This document shows, piece by piece, positions 43,611 through 52,668 of a stretch of DNA of 64,000 bases. The DNA is from Variovorax boronicumulans (lineage in GTDB: Bacteria > Pseudomonadota > Gammaproteobacteria > Burkholderiales > Burkholderiaceae_C). Location: positions 310,001 through 374,000 of the forward strand of contig NZ_JAUSSG010000004.1 of NCBI RefSeq assembly GCF_030812215.1. Direction: 5' to 3'. Both the position numbers and the translations under genes were made by a program. Positions within the stretch are counted from its first letter, which is position 1. Each line of letters opens with the position of its first letter. The notes under the pieces are model-generated. The model saw only the letters and a program-made list of their open reading frames with translations. It did no database searches and had not been told where the DNA came from.

Positions 43611-44564
43611 ATGAAGTTCACCCGCCGCACCCTGCAAAGCGCCGCCGCGCTCACGCTGCTGGGCGCCATCGCCGCCACGCCCGCCTTCGCACAGGACAAG
43701 CCCAAGGTCGCGCTGGTCATGAAATCGCTGGCCAACGAGTTCTTCCGCACCATGGAAGACGGCGCCAAGGCGCACAACAAGGCCAACGCCGCCAAGTACA
43801 CGCTGGTGGCCAACGGCATCAAGGACGAGACCGACACCTCCGCCCAGATCAAGATGGTCGAGCAGATGGTGGCGCAGAAGATCAACGCGCTGGTCATCGC
43901 GCCGGCCGATTCGAAGGCCCTGGTTCCCGTGATCAAGGCCGCCATCGACAAGGGCATCCTGGTGGTCAACATCGACAACCAGCTCGACGCCGCCGCGCTG
44001 AAGGAAAAGGGCATCCAGGTGCCGTTCGTCGGCCCCGACAACCGCGCCGGCGCCAAGCTGGTGGGCGACGCGCTGGCCAAGGAGCTGAAGGCCGGCGACA
44101 AGGTCGGCATCATCGAAGGCGTCTCGACCACCTTCAATGCGCAGCAGCGCACCCTCGGCTACCAGGACGCCATGAAGGCCGCCAACGTGACGGTGGTGGG
44201 CGTGCAGTCCGGCCAGTGGGAAATCGACAAGGGCAACACGGTGGCCGCCGGCATGATGCGCGAGCACCCCGACCTCAAGGCGCTGCTCGCCGGCAACGAC
44301 AGCATGGCGCTGGGCGCCGTGGCTGCCGTCAAGGCCGCGGGCAAGACCGGCAAGGTGCTGGTGGTGGGCTACGACAACATCGGCGCCATCAAGCCGATGC
44401 TGGCCGACGGCCGCGTGCTCGCCACGGCCGACCAGTTCGCCGCCAAGCAGGCCGTGTTCGGCATCGAGACCGCGCTCAAGGCCATCGCCGACAAGAAGAA
44501 GCAGTCGGACATGCCCGCCGAAGTGAAGACCGACGTGGTGCTGGTCACCAAGGCGTCGAAATAA
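43611..44564 (+). CDS. rbsB: Ribose ABC transporter substrate-binding protein
   Basis: A 317-residue periplasmic sugar-binding protein. The signal peptide is about 26 residues (TLLGAIAATPAFA). The mature part has the type I fold: VALVMKSLANEFFRTMEDGAKAH, ALVIAPADSKALVP, VGIIEGVSTTFNAQQRT and LVVGYDNIGAIKPMLADG. The ATG at 43611 has a GGAG site. It is the first gene of rbsBACRKD and is directly downstream of a promoter with LacI-type operators. The rbsK and rbsD genes make ribose the likely sugar. A dispersed structured element starts on the first base after the stop. Confidence 0.93.
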   Translation: MKFTRRTLQSAAALTLLGAIAATPAFAQDKPKVALVMKSLANEFFRTMEDGAKAHNKANAAKYTLVANGIKDETDTSAQIKMVEQMVAQKINALVIAPADSKALVPVIKAAIDKGILVVNIDNQLDAAALKEKGIQVPFVGPDNRAGAKLVGDALAKELKAGDKVGIIEGVSTTFNAQQRTLGYQDAMKAANVTVVGVQSGQWEIDKGNTVAAGMMREHPDLKALLAGNDSMALGAVAAVKAAGKTGKVLVVGYDNIGAIKPMLADGRVLATADQFAAKQAVFGIETALKAIADKKKQSDMPAEVKTDVVLVTKASK

Positions 44565-44665
44565 ATGTTGCTCGCCCCCAGGCTTCGCGCACTTCGTGTC
44601 GCTTCGCCAACCCCCTACCGGGGGCAACACCTGAGGCCCGGCGAAGCCGGTTCCTCGGTGTTTCT
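44565..44665 (+). repeat. Dispersed structured element, copy 3
   Basis: It begins on the base after the rbsB stop with ATGTTGCTCGCCCCCAGG, then CGCACTTCGTGTCGCTTCG and CCCCC-TACC-GGGGG. The 37-nt hairpin at 44626-44662 has outer stem AACACC/GGTGTT, middle stem GAGG/CCTC and inner stem CCGGC-GAA-GCCGG. It separates rbsB from rbsA inside the operon in the sense direction. Confidence 0.9.
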
Positions 44666-44683
44666 GGAATAAGGTTCCCATCG

Positions 44684-46291
44684 ATGGCTGATAACGATCG
44701 CAGCGCGCCGGTGCTCTCGCTGAGTGCGCTCGGGAAGGACTATGCGGCGCCGGTGCTGGATGACGTCTCGATCGTCCTGAACGCCGGCGAAGTGCTCGCC
44801 CTCACGGGGGAGAACGGCGCCGGCAAGAGCACGCTCTCCAAGATCGTCTGCGGCCTGGTGCAGCCCACGCGCGGCCAGATGCTGCTCGATGGCAAGCCCT
44901 TTCAGCCGGGCTCCCGCCGCGATGCCGAGCGCCTGGGCGTGCGCATGGTGATGCAGGAGCTGGGGCTGGTCACCACGCTGTCGGTGGCCGAGAACCTGCT
45001 GCTCGACCGCCTGCCCAACAAGACCGGCTGGATCCGCCGCGCCAAGCTCCACGAGCTGGCTTCGCGCCAGCTCGCCAAGATCGGCATGGAGAACATCGAC
45101 CCCGCCACGCCCGTCGCGCGGCTGGGTATCGGCCAGCAGCAGATGGTGGAAATCGCGCGCAACCTGCAGGACGACACGCGCGTGCTGGTGCTCGACGAGC
45201 CCACCGCGATGCTCACGCCGCGCGAGACCTCGCACCTGTTCGAGCAGATCGAGTTGCTGAAAGCCCGCGGCGTGGCGATCGTCTATGTGTCGCACCGCCT
45301 CGAGGAACTGCAGCGCATCGCCGACCGCGTGGCGGTGCTGCGCGACGGCAGGCTGGTAGACGTGCGCGCCATGGCCGGCGTGCGCGAATCCGAACTGGTG
45401 CAACGCATGGTCGGCCGTGCGGTGCACGAGCACGAAGGCCGCGAGCGGCGCGTCGCCGGGCCGGTGCTGCTGAGCGCGCGCGGCCTCGGCCGGGCGCAGT
45501 TGGTGCGCGATGTCGACCTCGACCTGCGCGCAGGCGAAATCATGGGCCTCGCCGGCCTGGTCGGCTCGGGCCGGACCGAGCTGGTGCGTCTCCTGTTCGG
45601 CGCCGACCGCGCGGACCGCGGCGAAATTTCTCTCTACGACGCGAAGACCGGTACAGCGCCCGTGCAGCACGTGCGCAAGGGCTGGCGCTCGCCGATGCAG
45701 GCGATCCGCGCCGGCATCGGCCTCGTCACCGAAGACCGCAAGTCGCAGGGCTTGCTGCTCACGCAATCGATCCGCGTGAACGCCACGCTGAGCGACCTCG
45801 GCGCGATCTCGCACGCCGGCTGGCTGCTGCGCGCCAAGGAACGCAGCATCGCGCGGCAACTGGTGGAGCTCTTGCGCATCCGCTCGCGCAGCATCGAACA
45901 ACCTGTCGCCACGCTGAGCGGCGGCAACCAGCAGAAGGTGGTCTTTGCGCGCTGGCTGCATCGTGAATGCAAGGTGCTGCTGCTGGACGAACCCACGCGC
46001 GGCGTGGACGTTGGTGCGCGCGCCGACCTGTACGCCGAACTCGACCGCATGACCGACGCCGGCAAGGCGCTCTTGATGGTGTCGAGCGACCTGCGCGAAC
46101 TGATGGCCATGTGCGACCGCATCGGCGTGATGAGCGCCGGCAAATTGGTCGCGGTGTTCGAGCGCGGCGAATGGAGCGAACAATCGCTGCTCGCCGCCGC
46201 CTTCAGCGACACGACCGGACGCCCCGCCGCTCCCGCCCCCTCTTCTCCCGATTCGAACCTCGCCCAACCGGCCACCGCCGAGACACCATGA
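44684..46291 (+). CDS. rbsA: Ribose ABC transporter ATP-binding protein
   Basis: A 535-residue double ATPase of the sugar ABC importer. The first nucleotide domain has Walker A GENGAGKSTLSK near residue 48, the IGQQQMVEIARNL signature region and LVLDEPTAML. The second has a degenerate Walker A (GLVGSGRTELVR), LSGGNQQKVVFARWL and LLLDEPTRGVDVGA, the usual pattern of sugar-importer ATPases. The C-terminal tail is Pro/Ser-rich. The start is the ATG at 44684 after the repeat element; the stop overlaps rbsC by four bases (ATGA). Confidence 0.95.
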   Translation: MADNDRSAPVLSLSALGKDYAAPVLDDVSIVLNAGEVLALTGENGAGKSTLSKIVCGLVQPTRGQMLLDGKPFQPGSRRDAERLGVRMVMQELGLVTTLSVAENLLLDRLPNKTGWIRRAKLHELASRQLAKIGMENIDPATPVARLGIGQQQMVEIARNLQDDTRVLVLDEPTAMLTPRETSHLFEQIELLKARGVAIVYVSHRLEELQRIADRVAVLRDGRLVDVRAMAGVRESELVQRMVGRAVHEHEGRERRVAGPVLLSARGLGRAQLVRDVDLDLRAGEIMGLAGLVGSGRTELVRLLFGADRADRGEISLYDAKTGTAPVQHVRKGWRSPMQAIRAGIGLVTEDRKSQGLLLTQSIRVNATLSDLGAISHAGWLLRAKERSIARQLVELLRIRSRSIEQPVATLSGGNQQKVVFARWLHRECKVLLLDEPTRGVDVGARADLYAELDRMTDAGKALLMVSSDLRELMAMCDRIGVMSAGKLVAVFERGEWSEQSLLAAAFSDTTGRPAAPAPSSPDSNLAQPATAETP

Positions 46292-47277
46292 ACGCAGCCG
46301 CCGCCCCGACTTCCAACCCGCGCACCTCCGCACTGAAGGGCCAGCTGGGCACCTACCTCGGCCTCACGGTCGTGCTGGTGGGCATGGTCGCGCTCTTCGG
46401 CTCGATGAGCGAATACTTCCTCACGCGCGACACCTTCATCTCGATCGCCAACGAAATCCCCGCGCTCGCCGTGATGGCGGTGGGCATGACCTTCGTGTTG
46501 ATCATCGCGGGCATCGATCTTTCCGTCGGCTCGGTGCTCGCACTCAGCGCGGCCGTGACTGCCGCCGCCATCCTCGAATGGAAACTCTCGGTGCCGCTGG
46601 CCGCGGTGCTGGGCCTCGCCACTGGCCTCGTCTGCGGCACGGTGACGGGCGCGGTATCGGTCGCCTGGCGGCTGCCGAGCTTCATCGTCTCGCTGGGCAT
46701 GCTCGAAGCGGTGCGCGGTGGCGCCTACTTGGTCACCGACTCGCGCACGCAGTACGTGGGCGATGCGATCTCGGGCCTCGCCGCGCCGTGGATCGGCGGC
46801 ATCTCCGCCGCTTTCGTGCTCGCGGTGGTGCTGGTGGTCATCGGGCAGATGGTGCTCACGCGCACGGTCTTCGGCCGGCATGTGGTGGGCATCGGTACGA
46901 ACGAAGAGGCGATGCGCCTGGCGGGCGTCGATCCGCGGCCGATTCGCATCATCGTGTTCGCCGTGACCGGTCTTCTCGCGGGGCTCGCTGGCCTGATGCA
47001 GTCGGCGCGCCTCGAGGCGGCCGACCCGAATGCGGGGGTCGGCATCGAGCTGCAGGTGATCGCGGCCGTGGTCATCGGCGGCACCAGCCTCATGGGCGGG
47101 CGCGGCTCGGTGGTCAACACCTTCTTCGGCGTGCTCATCATCGCGGTGCTCGAAGCCGGGCTCGCGCAGGTGGGCGCGAGCGAGCCGAGCAAACGCATCA
47201 TCACGGGCGCCGTGATCGTGGTTGCGGTGATCATCGACACCTTGCGCCAGCGCCGCGCCGATCGTCGACTGGCCTGA
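46288..47277 (+). CDS. rbsC: Ribose ABC transporter permease
   Basis: A 329-residue inner-membrane permease with eight to ten hydrophobic helices. Features of the sugar-permease family are AVMAVGMTFVLIIAGIDLSVGSVLAL, and near the C-terminal part GIGTNEEAMRLAGVDPRPIRI (the contact loop with the ATPase), then VIGGTSLMGGRGSVV. The start at 46288 overlaps the rbsA stop, so translation is coupled. It is followed by rbsR after 27 bp. Confidence 0.95.
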   Translation: MNAAAAPTSNPRTSALKGQLGTYLGLTVVLVGMVALFGSMSEYFLTRDTFISIANEIPALAVMAVGMTFVLIIAGIDLSVGSVLALSAAVTAAAILEWKLSVPLAAVLGLATGLVCGTVTGAVSVAWRLPSFIVSLGMLEAVRGGAYLVTDSRTQYVGDAISGLAAPWIGGISAAFVLAVVLVVIGQMVLTRTVFGRHVVGIGTNEEAMRLAGVDPRPIRIIVFAVTGLLAGLAGLMQSARLEAADPNAGVGIELQVIAAVVIGGTSLMGGRGSVVNTFFGVLIIAVLEAGLAQVGASEPSKRIITGAVIVVAVIIDTLRQRRADRRLA

Positions 47278-47304
47278 CGCCCAAAGAACCGACGAGGAAA
47301 AGCC

Positions 47305-48402
47305 ATGGCCACCATCAAGGACGTCGCGCTGCGCGCGGGAGTCTCCGTCACCACCGTCTCGCACGTGGTCAACGACACGCGCCATGTGAGCGCCAAGGGC
47401 CGCGAGCGCGTCGAGCTCGCCATCCGCGAACTGGGCTACGTGCCGAACGCGATGGCGCGCAGCCTCAAGAGCAACACCACCTCGACGCTCGGGATGTTGA
47501 TTCCGAACAGCTCCAACCCCTACTTCGCCGAGATCGTGCGCATCGTGGAAGACCGCTGCTTCGGCGCCGGCTACACGCTGGTGCTGTGCAACACCGACGA
47601 CGAGCCTCGCCGCCAGAGCGTGTACCTGCAGGTGCTGGCCGAGCGCCGCATCGACGGGCTGATCGTGGTGTCGACGGGCGATGACGACTCGCTCGTCACG
47701 CAATTGCAAGGCCTGCGCATTCCGACTGTGCTGGTCGACCGCGAGATCGCCGACCCGAGCTGCGACCTGGTGGAAACCGCGCACATGCAGGGTGGCCTGC
47801 TCGCGGTGCGGCACCTGCTGTCGCTCGGCCACAAGCGCATCGCCTGCCTCGGCGGGCCCGAGGGCCTCACGCCCAGCGAGCAGCGCATCGAAGGCTGGCG
47901 CATGGCGCTGGCCGAGGCCGGAACCACACCGAACGCCGATGCGCTGCTGTGGCGCGGCGCCTTCACCAGCCAGAGCGGCTACGAGGCGATGCACGCCATT
48001 CTGCGCACCGAGCATCCGCCGTCGGCCGTGTTCGTGTGCAACGACCTGATGGCCATCGGCGCCCTGCGCGCCGCGCATGAAAGCGGCGTGCACGTGCCCG
48101 ACGAGCTCTCGATCGTCGGCTTCGACGACATCGAACTCTCGGCCTACACCAGCCCGCCGCTCACCACCGTCGCGCAGCCCAAGGAGCGCATCGGCGCGCT
48201 GGCGGTCGACATGCTGCTGGAGCGCGTGAGCGGCAAGCGGCGCGATGCGCGCAAGGTGGTGCTGCAACCCGAGCTGCGCGTGCGCGCCTCGACTGCGCGC
48301 CATGCGAGCTTCAAGGAAGCCGCCGCGCCCACGCCTTCTTCTTCGGCACCCGCCTCCGGCGCGGCGCCTTCAACGGAAAACCGAAAGTCCCGCACCCCGT
48401 GA
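47305..48402 (+). CDS. rbsR: LacI family repressor of the ribose operon
   Basis: A 365-residue regulator. The LacI-type helix-turn-helix is TIKDVALRAGVSVTTVSHVVND, with recognition helix TTVSHV identical in pattern to PurR and RbsR, and hinge NAMARSLKSN. The sugar-binding core follows (LGMLIPNSSNPYFAEIV, VDREIADPS, VCNDLMAIGALRAAHESG, VGFDDIELSAYTSPPLTTV). The C-terminal end has a 30-residue Ser/Pro/Ala extension. It lies inside the operon it is expected to control; the operators at 43522-43545 have the GCAAACGTTTGC form this helix is known to read in its relatives. Confidence 0.93.
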   Translation: MATIKDVALRAGVSVTTVSHVVNDTRHVSAKGRERVELAIRELGYVPNAMARSLKSNTTSTLGMLIPNSSNPYFAEIVRIVEDRCFGAGYTLVLCNTDDEPRRQSVYLQVLAERRIDGLIVVSTGDDDSLVTQLQGLRIPTVLVDREIADPSCDLVETAHMQGGLLAVRHLLSLGHKRIACLGGPEGLTPSEQRIEGWRMALAEAGTTPNADALLWRGAFTSQSGYEAMHAILRTEHPPSAVFVCNDLMAIGALRAAHESGVHVPDELSIVGFDDIELSAYTSPPLTTVAQPKERIGALAVDMLLERVSGKRRDARKVVLQPELRVRASTARHASFKEAAAPTPSSSAPASGAAPSTENRKSRTP

Positions 48403-49373
48403 GTCCGAAGCCTTCTTCCCGCAGTCCCGAGCCGTCGCTGGCGCCGCCGCGCATCGTGGTGCTCGGCAGCCTCAACATGGACCTGGTGCTGCGCGTCCCC
48501 CATGCGCCGGCCGCGGGCGAAACCCTGATCGGCCATTCGATCGCCAACATCCCCGGCGGCAAGGGCGCCAACCAGGCCGTGAGCTGCGCGCGCGAAGGCG
48601 GGCAGGTGCGCATGATCGGCTGCGTGGGCAACGACGCCCACGGCCGCGCGCTGCGCGAATCGCTGGAGCGCGACGGCATCGACACCGCCGCGCTGCGCAC
48701 GGTCGATGCCGAGCCCACCGGTACGGCGCTGATCCTGGTGGAAGACAGCGGCCAGAACCGCATCGTGATGATCCCCGGCGCCAACGCGAAGGTCGAGATC
48801 GACGAAGCGGCGCTGCGCGAGCAAGTACAGGGCGCGGCCTTTCTCGTGATGCAGTTCGAGACGCCGATGGACCAGGTCGCGCGCGCCATCTCGGTGGCGC
48901 ACGAGGCGGGCTGCAAGGTGCTGCTCAACCCGTCGCCGGTGCAGGCGATTGCCGATGCGCTCTGGCCGCGCATCGACACGCTGGTGGTCAATGAGATCGA
49001 GGCCGAGACGCTGTGCGGCCAATCGGCCGACAGCCCGCAGGAGGCAGCGCTCGCCGGCCGTGCGCTGCGCGCCAAGGGCATCGCGCGCGTGGTCGTCACG
49101 CTCGGGTCGCGCGGCGCGGTGGCCGTCGATGCCGACGGGGCGCGCCATCATCCCGCGCCGAAGGTGCAGGCGGTCGACACCACCGCCGCGGGCGACACTT
49201 TTCTTGGCGCGCTGGCCGTGGCGCTGGGCGAAGGCCAATCGTTCGACGAAGCCGTGCGCCTCGGCATCCGCGCCGCGACGCTGTGCATCCAGCAGCCCGG
49301 CGCCCAACCCTCCATTCCGCAGCGCGACGCCGTGCTGCAAAGTCCCCTGCCTCCCGACTGGATCACGCTGTGA
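48399..49373 (+). CDS. rbsK: Ribokinase
   Basis: A 324-residue PfkB-family kinase that phosphorylates ribose at C5. It has the first PfkB signature IPGGKGANQAVSCAREGG, the GSLNMDLVLRVPHAPAAGET start region, and the second signature VDTTAAGDTFLGALAVAL with the catalytic aspartate. The start is a GTG overlapping the rbsR stop by four bases. About 15 residues rich in Ser/Pro precede the core. The next gene, rbsD, overlaps by four bases. Confidence 0.94.
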   Translation: MSPKPSSRSPEPSLAPPRIVVLGSLNMDLVLRVPHAPAAGETLIGHSIANIPGGKGANQAVSCAREGGQVRMIGCVGNDAHGRALRESLERDGIDTAALRTVDAEPTGTALILVEDSGQNRIVMIPGANAKVEIDEAALREQVQGAAFLVMQFETPMDQVARAISVAHEAGCKVLLNPSPVQAIADALWPRIDTLVVNEIEAETLCGQSADSPQEAALAGRALRAKGIARVVVTLGSRGAVAVDADGARHHPAPKVQAVDTTAAGDTFLGALAVALGEGQSFDEAVRLGIRAATLCIQQPGAQPSIPQRDAVLQSPLPPDWITL

Positions 49374-49768
49374 AACGCTCTCCCCTGCTGCATGCCGAAC
49401 TCTCGCAAGTGATTGCTGCGCTGGGGCACGGCGACATGGTCGTCATCGGCGATGCGGGTCTGCCGATTCCCGATGGCCCGAAGCGCATCGACCTGGCGCT
49501 CACGCCCGGAATTCCGCGCATCGCGGATGTGCTCAAGGCCGTGCTGTCGGAGATGCAGGTGGAGCGCGCACTGCTGGCGCGCGAGGCGGTGGAGCAATTG
49601 CCCGCCGGCACGCTGCCCGTCTGGTGCGAAGGCCAGCTGGCCGTGGTGCCGGAGACGATCTCGCACGAGGAACTCAAGCGCCTGAGTGCGCGCGCCAGGG
49701 CCGTGATCCGCACCGGCGAATGCACGCCCTACGCCAACATCGTGTTGTGCGCGGGCGTGACGTTCTGA
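49370..49768 (+). CDS. rbsD: D-ribose pyranase
   Basis: A 132-residue enzyme that converts beta-pyranose ribose to the furanose used by RbsK. Family features are HAELSQVIAALGHGDMVVIGDAGLPIPDG with the catalytic His near the start, and RTGECTPYANIVLCAGVTF at the end. The start is a GTG at 49370 overlapping the rbsK stop. It closes rbsBACRKD. It converges with the MOSC protein gene with six bases between the stops. Confidence 0.95.
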   Translation: MKRSPLLHAELSQVIAALGHGDMVVIGDAGLPIPDGPKRIDLALTPGIPRIADVLKAVLSEMQVERALLAREAVEQLPAGTLPVWCEGQLAVVPETISHEELKRLSARARAVIRTGECTPYANIVLCAGVTF

Positions 49769-49774
49769 TCTGGG

Positions 49775-50656
49775 CTATTCGAAGCGGTAGTTCGCGCCCA
49801 CGGTCTGCCCGACCTTGAGCGTGTATTCCACACCCTGCACCACGATGCAGTTCATGCCGAAGGTGATGCCCCCGTCGACGCGCGCGTCCGCGCGGTAAGT
49901 GCGCAGCACATCGCCGACCTCGGGGGTGCTCACGCCGGTGGCCGGGTCGATGTCCGGAATCGGGCAGCGCGTGCAGGGCTTGACCGGCTTGAGTTCAGCC
50001 TCGCCTTCGCCAGTCGTGACATGCAGCGCATCGACGCGGTCTTCGTCGTGCGCCTCGATACCGGCCAGCACGATGTTGGGACGAAAGCGTTCGATGCCGA
50101 CCGCCTCGTGCCCCGCCGCCGCGAGCCGCTCGTTGAGCTCGGCCAGCGAGCCCTCGCTCGCCACCAGCAGCGGGTAGCCGTCGGCAAATTGATTCAGCGC
50201 CTCGACGCCATCGGTCCACTTCAGGCTCGACAGGCGCCTGTGCTCGGGGTCGAAGCGCACCAGCCGCAGGGTCTGCGGCTTGCCGGGTTCGGAGAGGAAA
50301 TCGCTGAACCACTGGGCGGCGATGTCGCCCATGTCATAGGCGGCCACTTCGTCTTTCCACACCCGCACGCGGACGGGCTTCTCGACGCGGTCGAAGGCCA
50401 GGTGCAGGGCCAGCATGCCGGGAGCGCGCAGCACCACCTCCATGTGCTTCATCTGCGGCTTGATGAGCGCCATGCGCGGGATCTGGCGCTGGGTGACGAA
50501 TTCGCCGTTGGCATCGACCACCATCCAGGCCCGGTCGAACTCCAGGCCGGTTTCGGTCAGCAGCATTTCATTGAGCTCGACACCGGCACATGACTTGACG
50601 GGGTAGACGAACAGGCGCGAGATGGTGGCTTCGAGGTCGAAAACAGGCTGCGACAC
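49775..50656 (-). CDS. MOSC domain-containing protein
   Basis: A 293-residue protein with a MOSC N-terminal beta-barrel domain (ATISRLFVYPVKSCAGVELNEM, LEFDRAWMVVDANGEFVTQRQIPRMALI) and a MOSC domain with the conserved cysteine in PVKPCTRCPIPDIDPATG. Such proteins bind the molybdenum cofactor and include nitroreductase-like N-hydroxylamine reductases (YcbX, mARC). The start is a GTG at 50656 with an AAGGA site; the frame is open upstream but reads antisense to the UbiH promoter. It is divergent from the UbiH-type gene. Confidence 0.9.
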   Translation of the reverse strand: MSQPVFDLEATISRLFVYPVKSCAGVELNEMLLTETGLEFDRAWMVVDANGEFVTQRQIPRMALIKPQMKHMEVVLRAPGMLALHLAFDRVEKPVRVRVWKDEVAAYDMGDIAAQWFSDFLSEPGKPQTLRLVRFDPEHRRLSSLKWTDGVEALNQFADGYPLLVASEGSLAELNERLAAAGHEAVGIERFRPNIVLAGIEAHDEDRVDALHVTTGEGEAELKPVKPCTRCPIPDIDPATGVSTPEVGDVLRTYRADARVDGGITFGMNCIVVQGVEYTLKVGQTVGANYRFE

Positions 50657-50783
50657 GGTGGGGGTTCCTTGGATCCTTGGAAAGCGACCGCGATTGTCCC
50701 GCATCGGCGCCGCCGGGAAGCCCTTCGCCCACCGGGGGACAGGCGCAAGGCGCCGGCGAACGGGCAACTCCTACAATTGTCCG

Positions 50784-51911
50784 ATGGCCCTCCCTCCTGA
50801 AGTTTGCATTCGCGGCGCCGGCATCGTCGGCCGTACGCTGGCCCTGCTGCTCGCACGCGAGCGCGTGCGCGTGGCGCTGGTGGTGCCGCCGGCCGCGCAA
50901 GGCAAGCAGGACATCCGCGCCTACGCGCTCAACACGGCCTCCCGCACCCTTCTCGAATCGCTGCGCGCCTGGCCCGATGCGGCCCACGCCACGCCGGTGC
51001 GCGAAATGCTGGTGCACGGCGACGAAGGCGGGCGCGTGCAGTTCAGCGCGGCACGCCAGAAGGTCGATGCGCTGGCCTGGATCGTCGATGTGCCGGCGCT
51101 CGAACAACAGCTGGCCGACGCGGTTCGCTTCCAGCCCCAGATCGAGGTCGTGACCGAGCCCGTGCCCGCGCCGCTCACGGTGGTGTGCGAAGGCAAGGCC
51201 AGTGCCACGCGCGAAGCGCTCGGCGTGAGCTACGAAGTCACGCGCTATCCGCAGCATGCGGTGGCCGCGCGTCTCGAAGCCGAACAATCGCACGACGGCA
51301 TCGCGCGCCAGTGGTTCAACGACAAAGGCGAAGTGCTCGCGCTGCTGCCGCTGGGCGGCACGCACGGCAAGACGGTCGCACTGGTGTGGTCCGTCGACCA
51401 GCTTCGAGCCCCTGCCCTGCTCGCGCAAGGCGACGAAGAATTCAACGCTGCAGTAACCGAGGCCAGCCATGGCGCGCTCGGTGCGCTCAAGCTCGCGAGC
51501 GAGCGCGCGGCCTGGCCGCTCGCTCGCGCCATCGCCGACCGCTGGACCGGCGCGATGTCCGGGCAGACGGGCCGGTCGTGGGCACTCGCGGGCGATGCGG
51601 CCCACACGGTGCACCCGCTCGCGGGCCAGGGCCTGAACCTCGGCCTGGCCGATGCGGCCGCGCTGGCCGAGGTGATCAAGACGCGCGACTACTGGCGCAG
51701 CGTGGGCGATGCGCGCCTCTTGCGCCGCTACGAACGCGCCCGCCGCGCCGACGTGCTGCAGATGAGCCTTGCCACCGATGGCCTGCAGCAACTTTTCTCG
51801 CACAACCTGGGCCCACTGCCCGCGTTGCGCAACTGGGGCATGCGCGGCTTCGACCGCTCCCGCCTCGTCAAGCACTGGATCACCGCGCAAGCCATGGGCT
51901 TGAAGGCATGA
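50784..51911 (+). CDS. UbiH/UbiF/VisC family FAD-dependent monooxygenase
   Basis: A 375-residue flavin hydroxylase. It has the dinucleotide-binding start VCIRGAGIVGRTLALLLARE, and the second FAD motif LAGDAAHTVHPLAGQGLNLGLADAAAL, which is highly characteristic of ubiquinone-ring hydroxylases. The family adds oxygen to the ubiquinone ring precursors; which position cannot be told here. The ATG at 50784 is the only sensible start. The gene precedes dsbC by 34 bp, an arrangement that recurs in Burkholderiales. Confidence 0.88.
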   Translation: MALPPEVCIRGAGIVGRTLALLLARERVRVALVVPPAAQGKQDIRAYALNTASRTLLESLRAWPDAAHATPVREMLVHGDEGGRVQFSAARQKVDALAWIVDVPALEQQLADAVRFQPQIEVVTEPVPAPLTVVCEGKASATREALGVSYEVTRYPQHAVAARLEAEQSHDGIARQWFNDKGEVLALLPLGGTHGKTVALVWSVDQLRAPALLAQGDEEFNAAVTEASHGALGALKLASERAAWPLARAIADRWTGAMSGQTGRSWALAGDAAHTVHPLAGQGLNLGLADAAALAEVIKTRDYWRSVGDARLLRRYERARRADVLQMSLATDGLQQLFSHNLGPLPALRNWGMRGFDRSRLVKHWITAQAMGLKA

Positions 51912-51945
51912 CGCCACACATTCGAACCGAACGGACTTCTTTCCC

Positions 51946-52668
51946 ATGACCCTCGCACGAACCCTCCTCCTGGCCGCCTGCACACTGGGCGCGGCCATGG
52001 CCGCCACCGCCGGCGAAGCCGAGATCCGCAAGAACCTGCCGGCCAGCATTCCGCAGTTCCCGCCGATCGACGAAGTGACCAAGTCGCCGGTCAACGGCCT
52101 CTACGAAGTACGGGTGAACGGCTCGCAGATCTTCTACACCGACGAGCAGGGCAGCTACCTGATCCAGGGCAACCTGATCGACGTGAAGACGCGCCGCAAT
52201 CTCACCGAGGAGCGGGTCGAGAAGCTGAGCGAAGTCGCGTTCGACAAGCTCCCGCTGAAGGACTCGATCAAGATCGTGCGCGGCAACGGCAAGCGCAAGC
52301 TGGCGGTGTTCGAAGACCCGAACTGCGGCTATTGCAAGCGCTTCGAAAAGGACATGAAGACAGTCGACAACGTCACCGTCTATCTCTTCCTCTACCCGGT
52401 GCTCGGCGCTGATTCGACCATCAAGTCGCGCGACATCTGGTGCAGCAAGGACAAGGGCAAGGCCTGGGCCGACTGGATGGAAGCCGGCACCAAGCCCGCC
52501 ACCGCGGCAGGCAGCTGCGACGTGACCGCGCTGCAGCGCAACGTCGAGTTCGGCCGCAAGTACAACATCACCGGCACGCCCACGCTGATCTTCAGCAACG
52601 GCACGCGCACGCCGGGCGCCATTCCCGCAGAGCAGGTCGAGAAGCAACTCGCCGCTTCCGCCAGCTGA
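51946..52668 (+). CDS. dsbC: Thiol:disulfide isomerase DsbC
   Basis: A 240-residue periplasmic disulfide isomerase. The signal peptide is about 22 residues (LLLAACTLGAAMAATAG), followed by the dimerisation domain (EIRKNLPASIPQF...VKTRRNL) and the thioredoxin domain with the active site CGYC (Cys127 to Cys130), and a cis-proline loop in ITGTPTLIF. It corrects wrong disulfides with electrons from DsbD. The stop overlaps the start of the M61 peptidase gene by one base, so the two are co-expressed. Confidence 0.95.
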   Translation: MTLARTLLLAACTLGAAMAATAGEAEIRKNLPASIPQFPPIDEVTKSPVNGLYEVRVNGSQIFYTDEQGSYLIQGNLIDVKTRRNLTEERVEKLSEVAFDKLPLKDSIKIVRGNGKRKLAVFEDPNCGYCKRFEKDMKTVDNVTVYLFLYPVLGADSTIKSRDIWCSKDKGKAWADWMEAGTKPATAAGSCDVTALQRNVEFGRKYNITGTPTLIFSNGTRTPGAIPAEQVEKQLAASAS

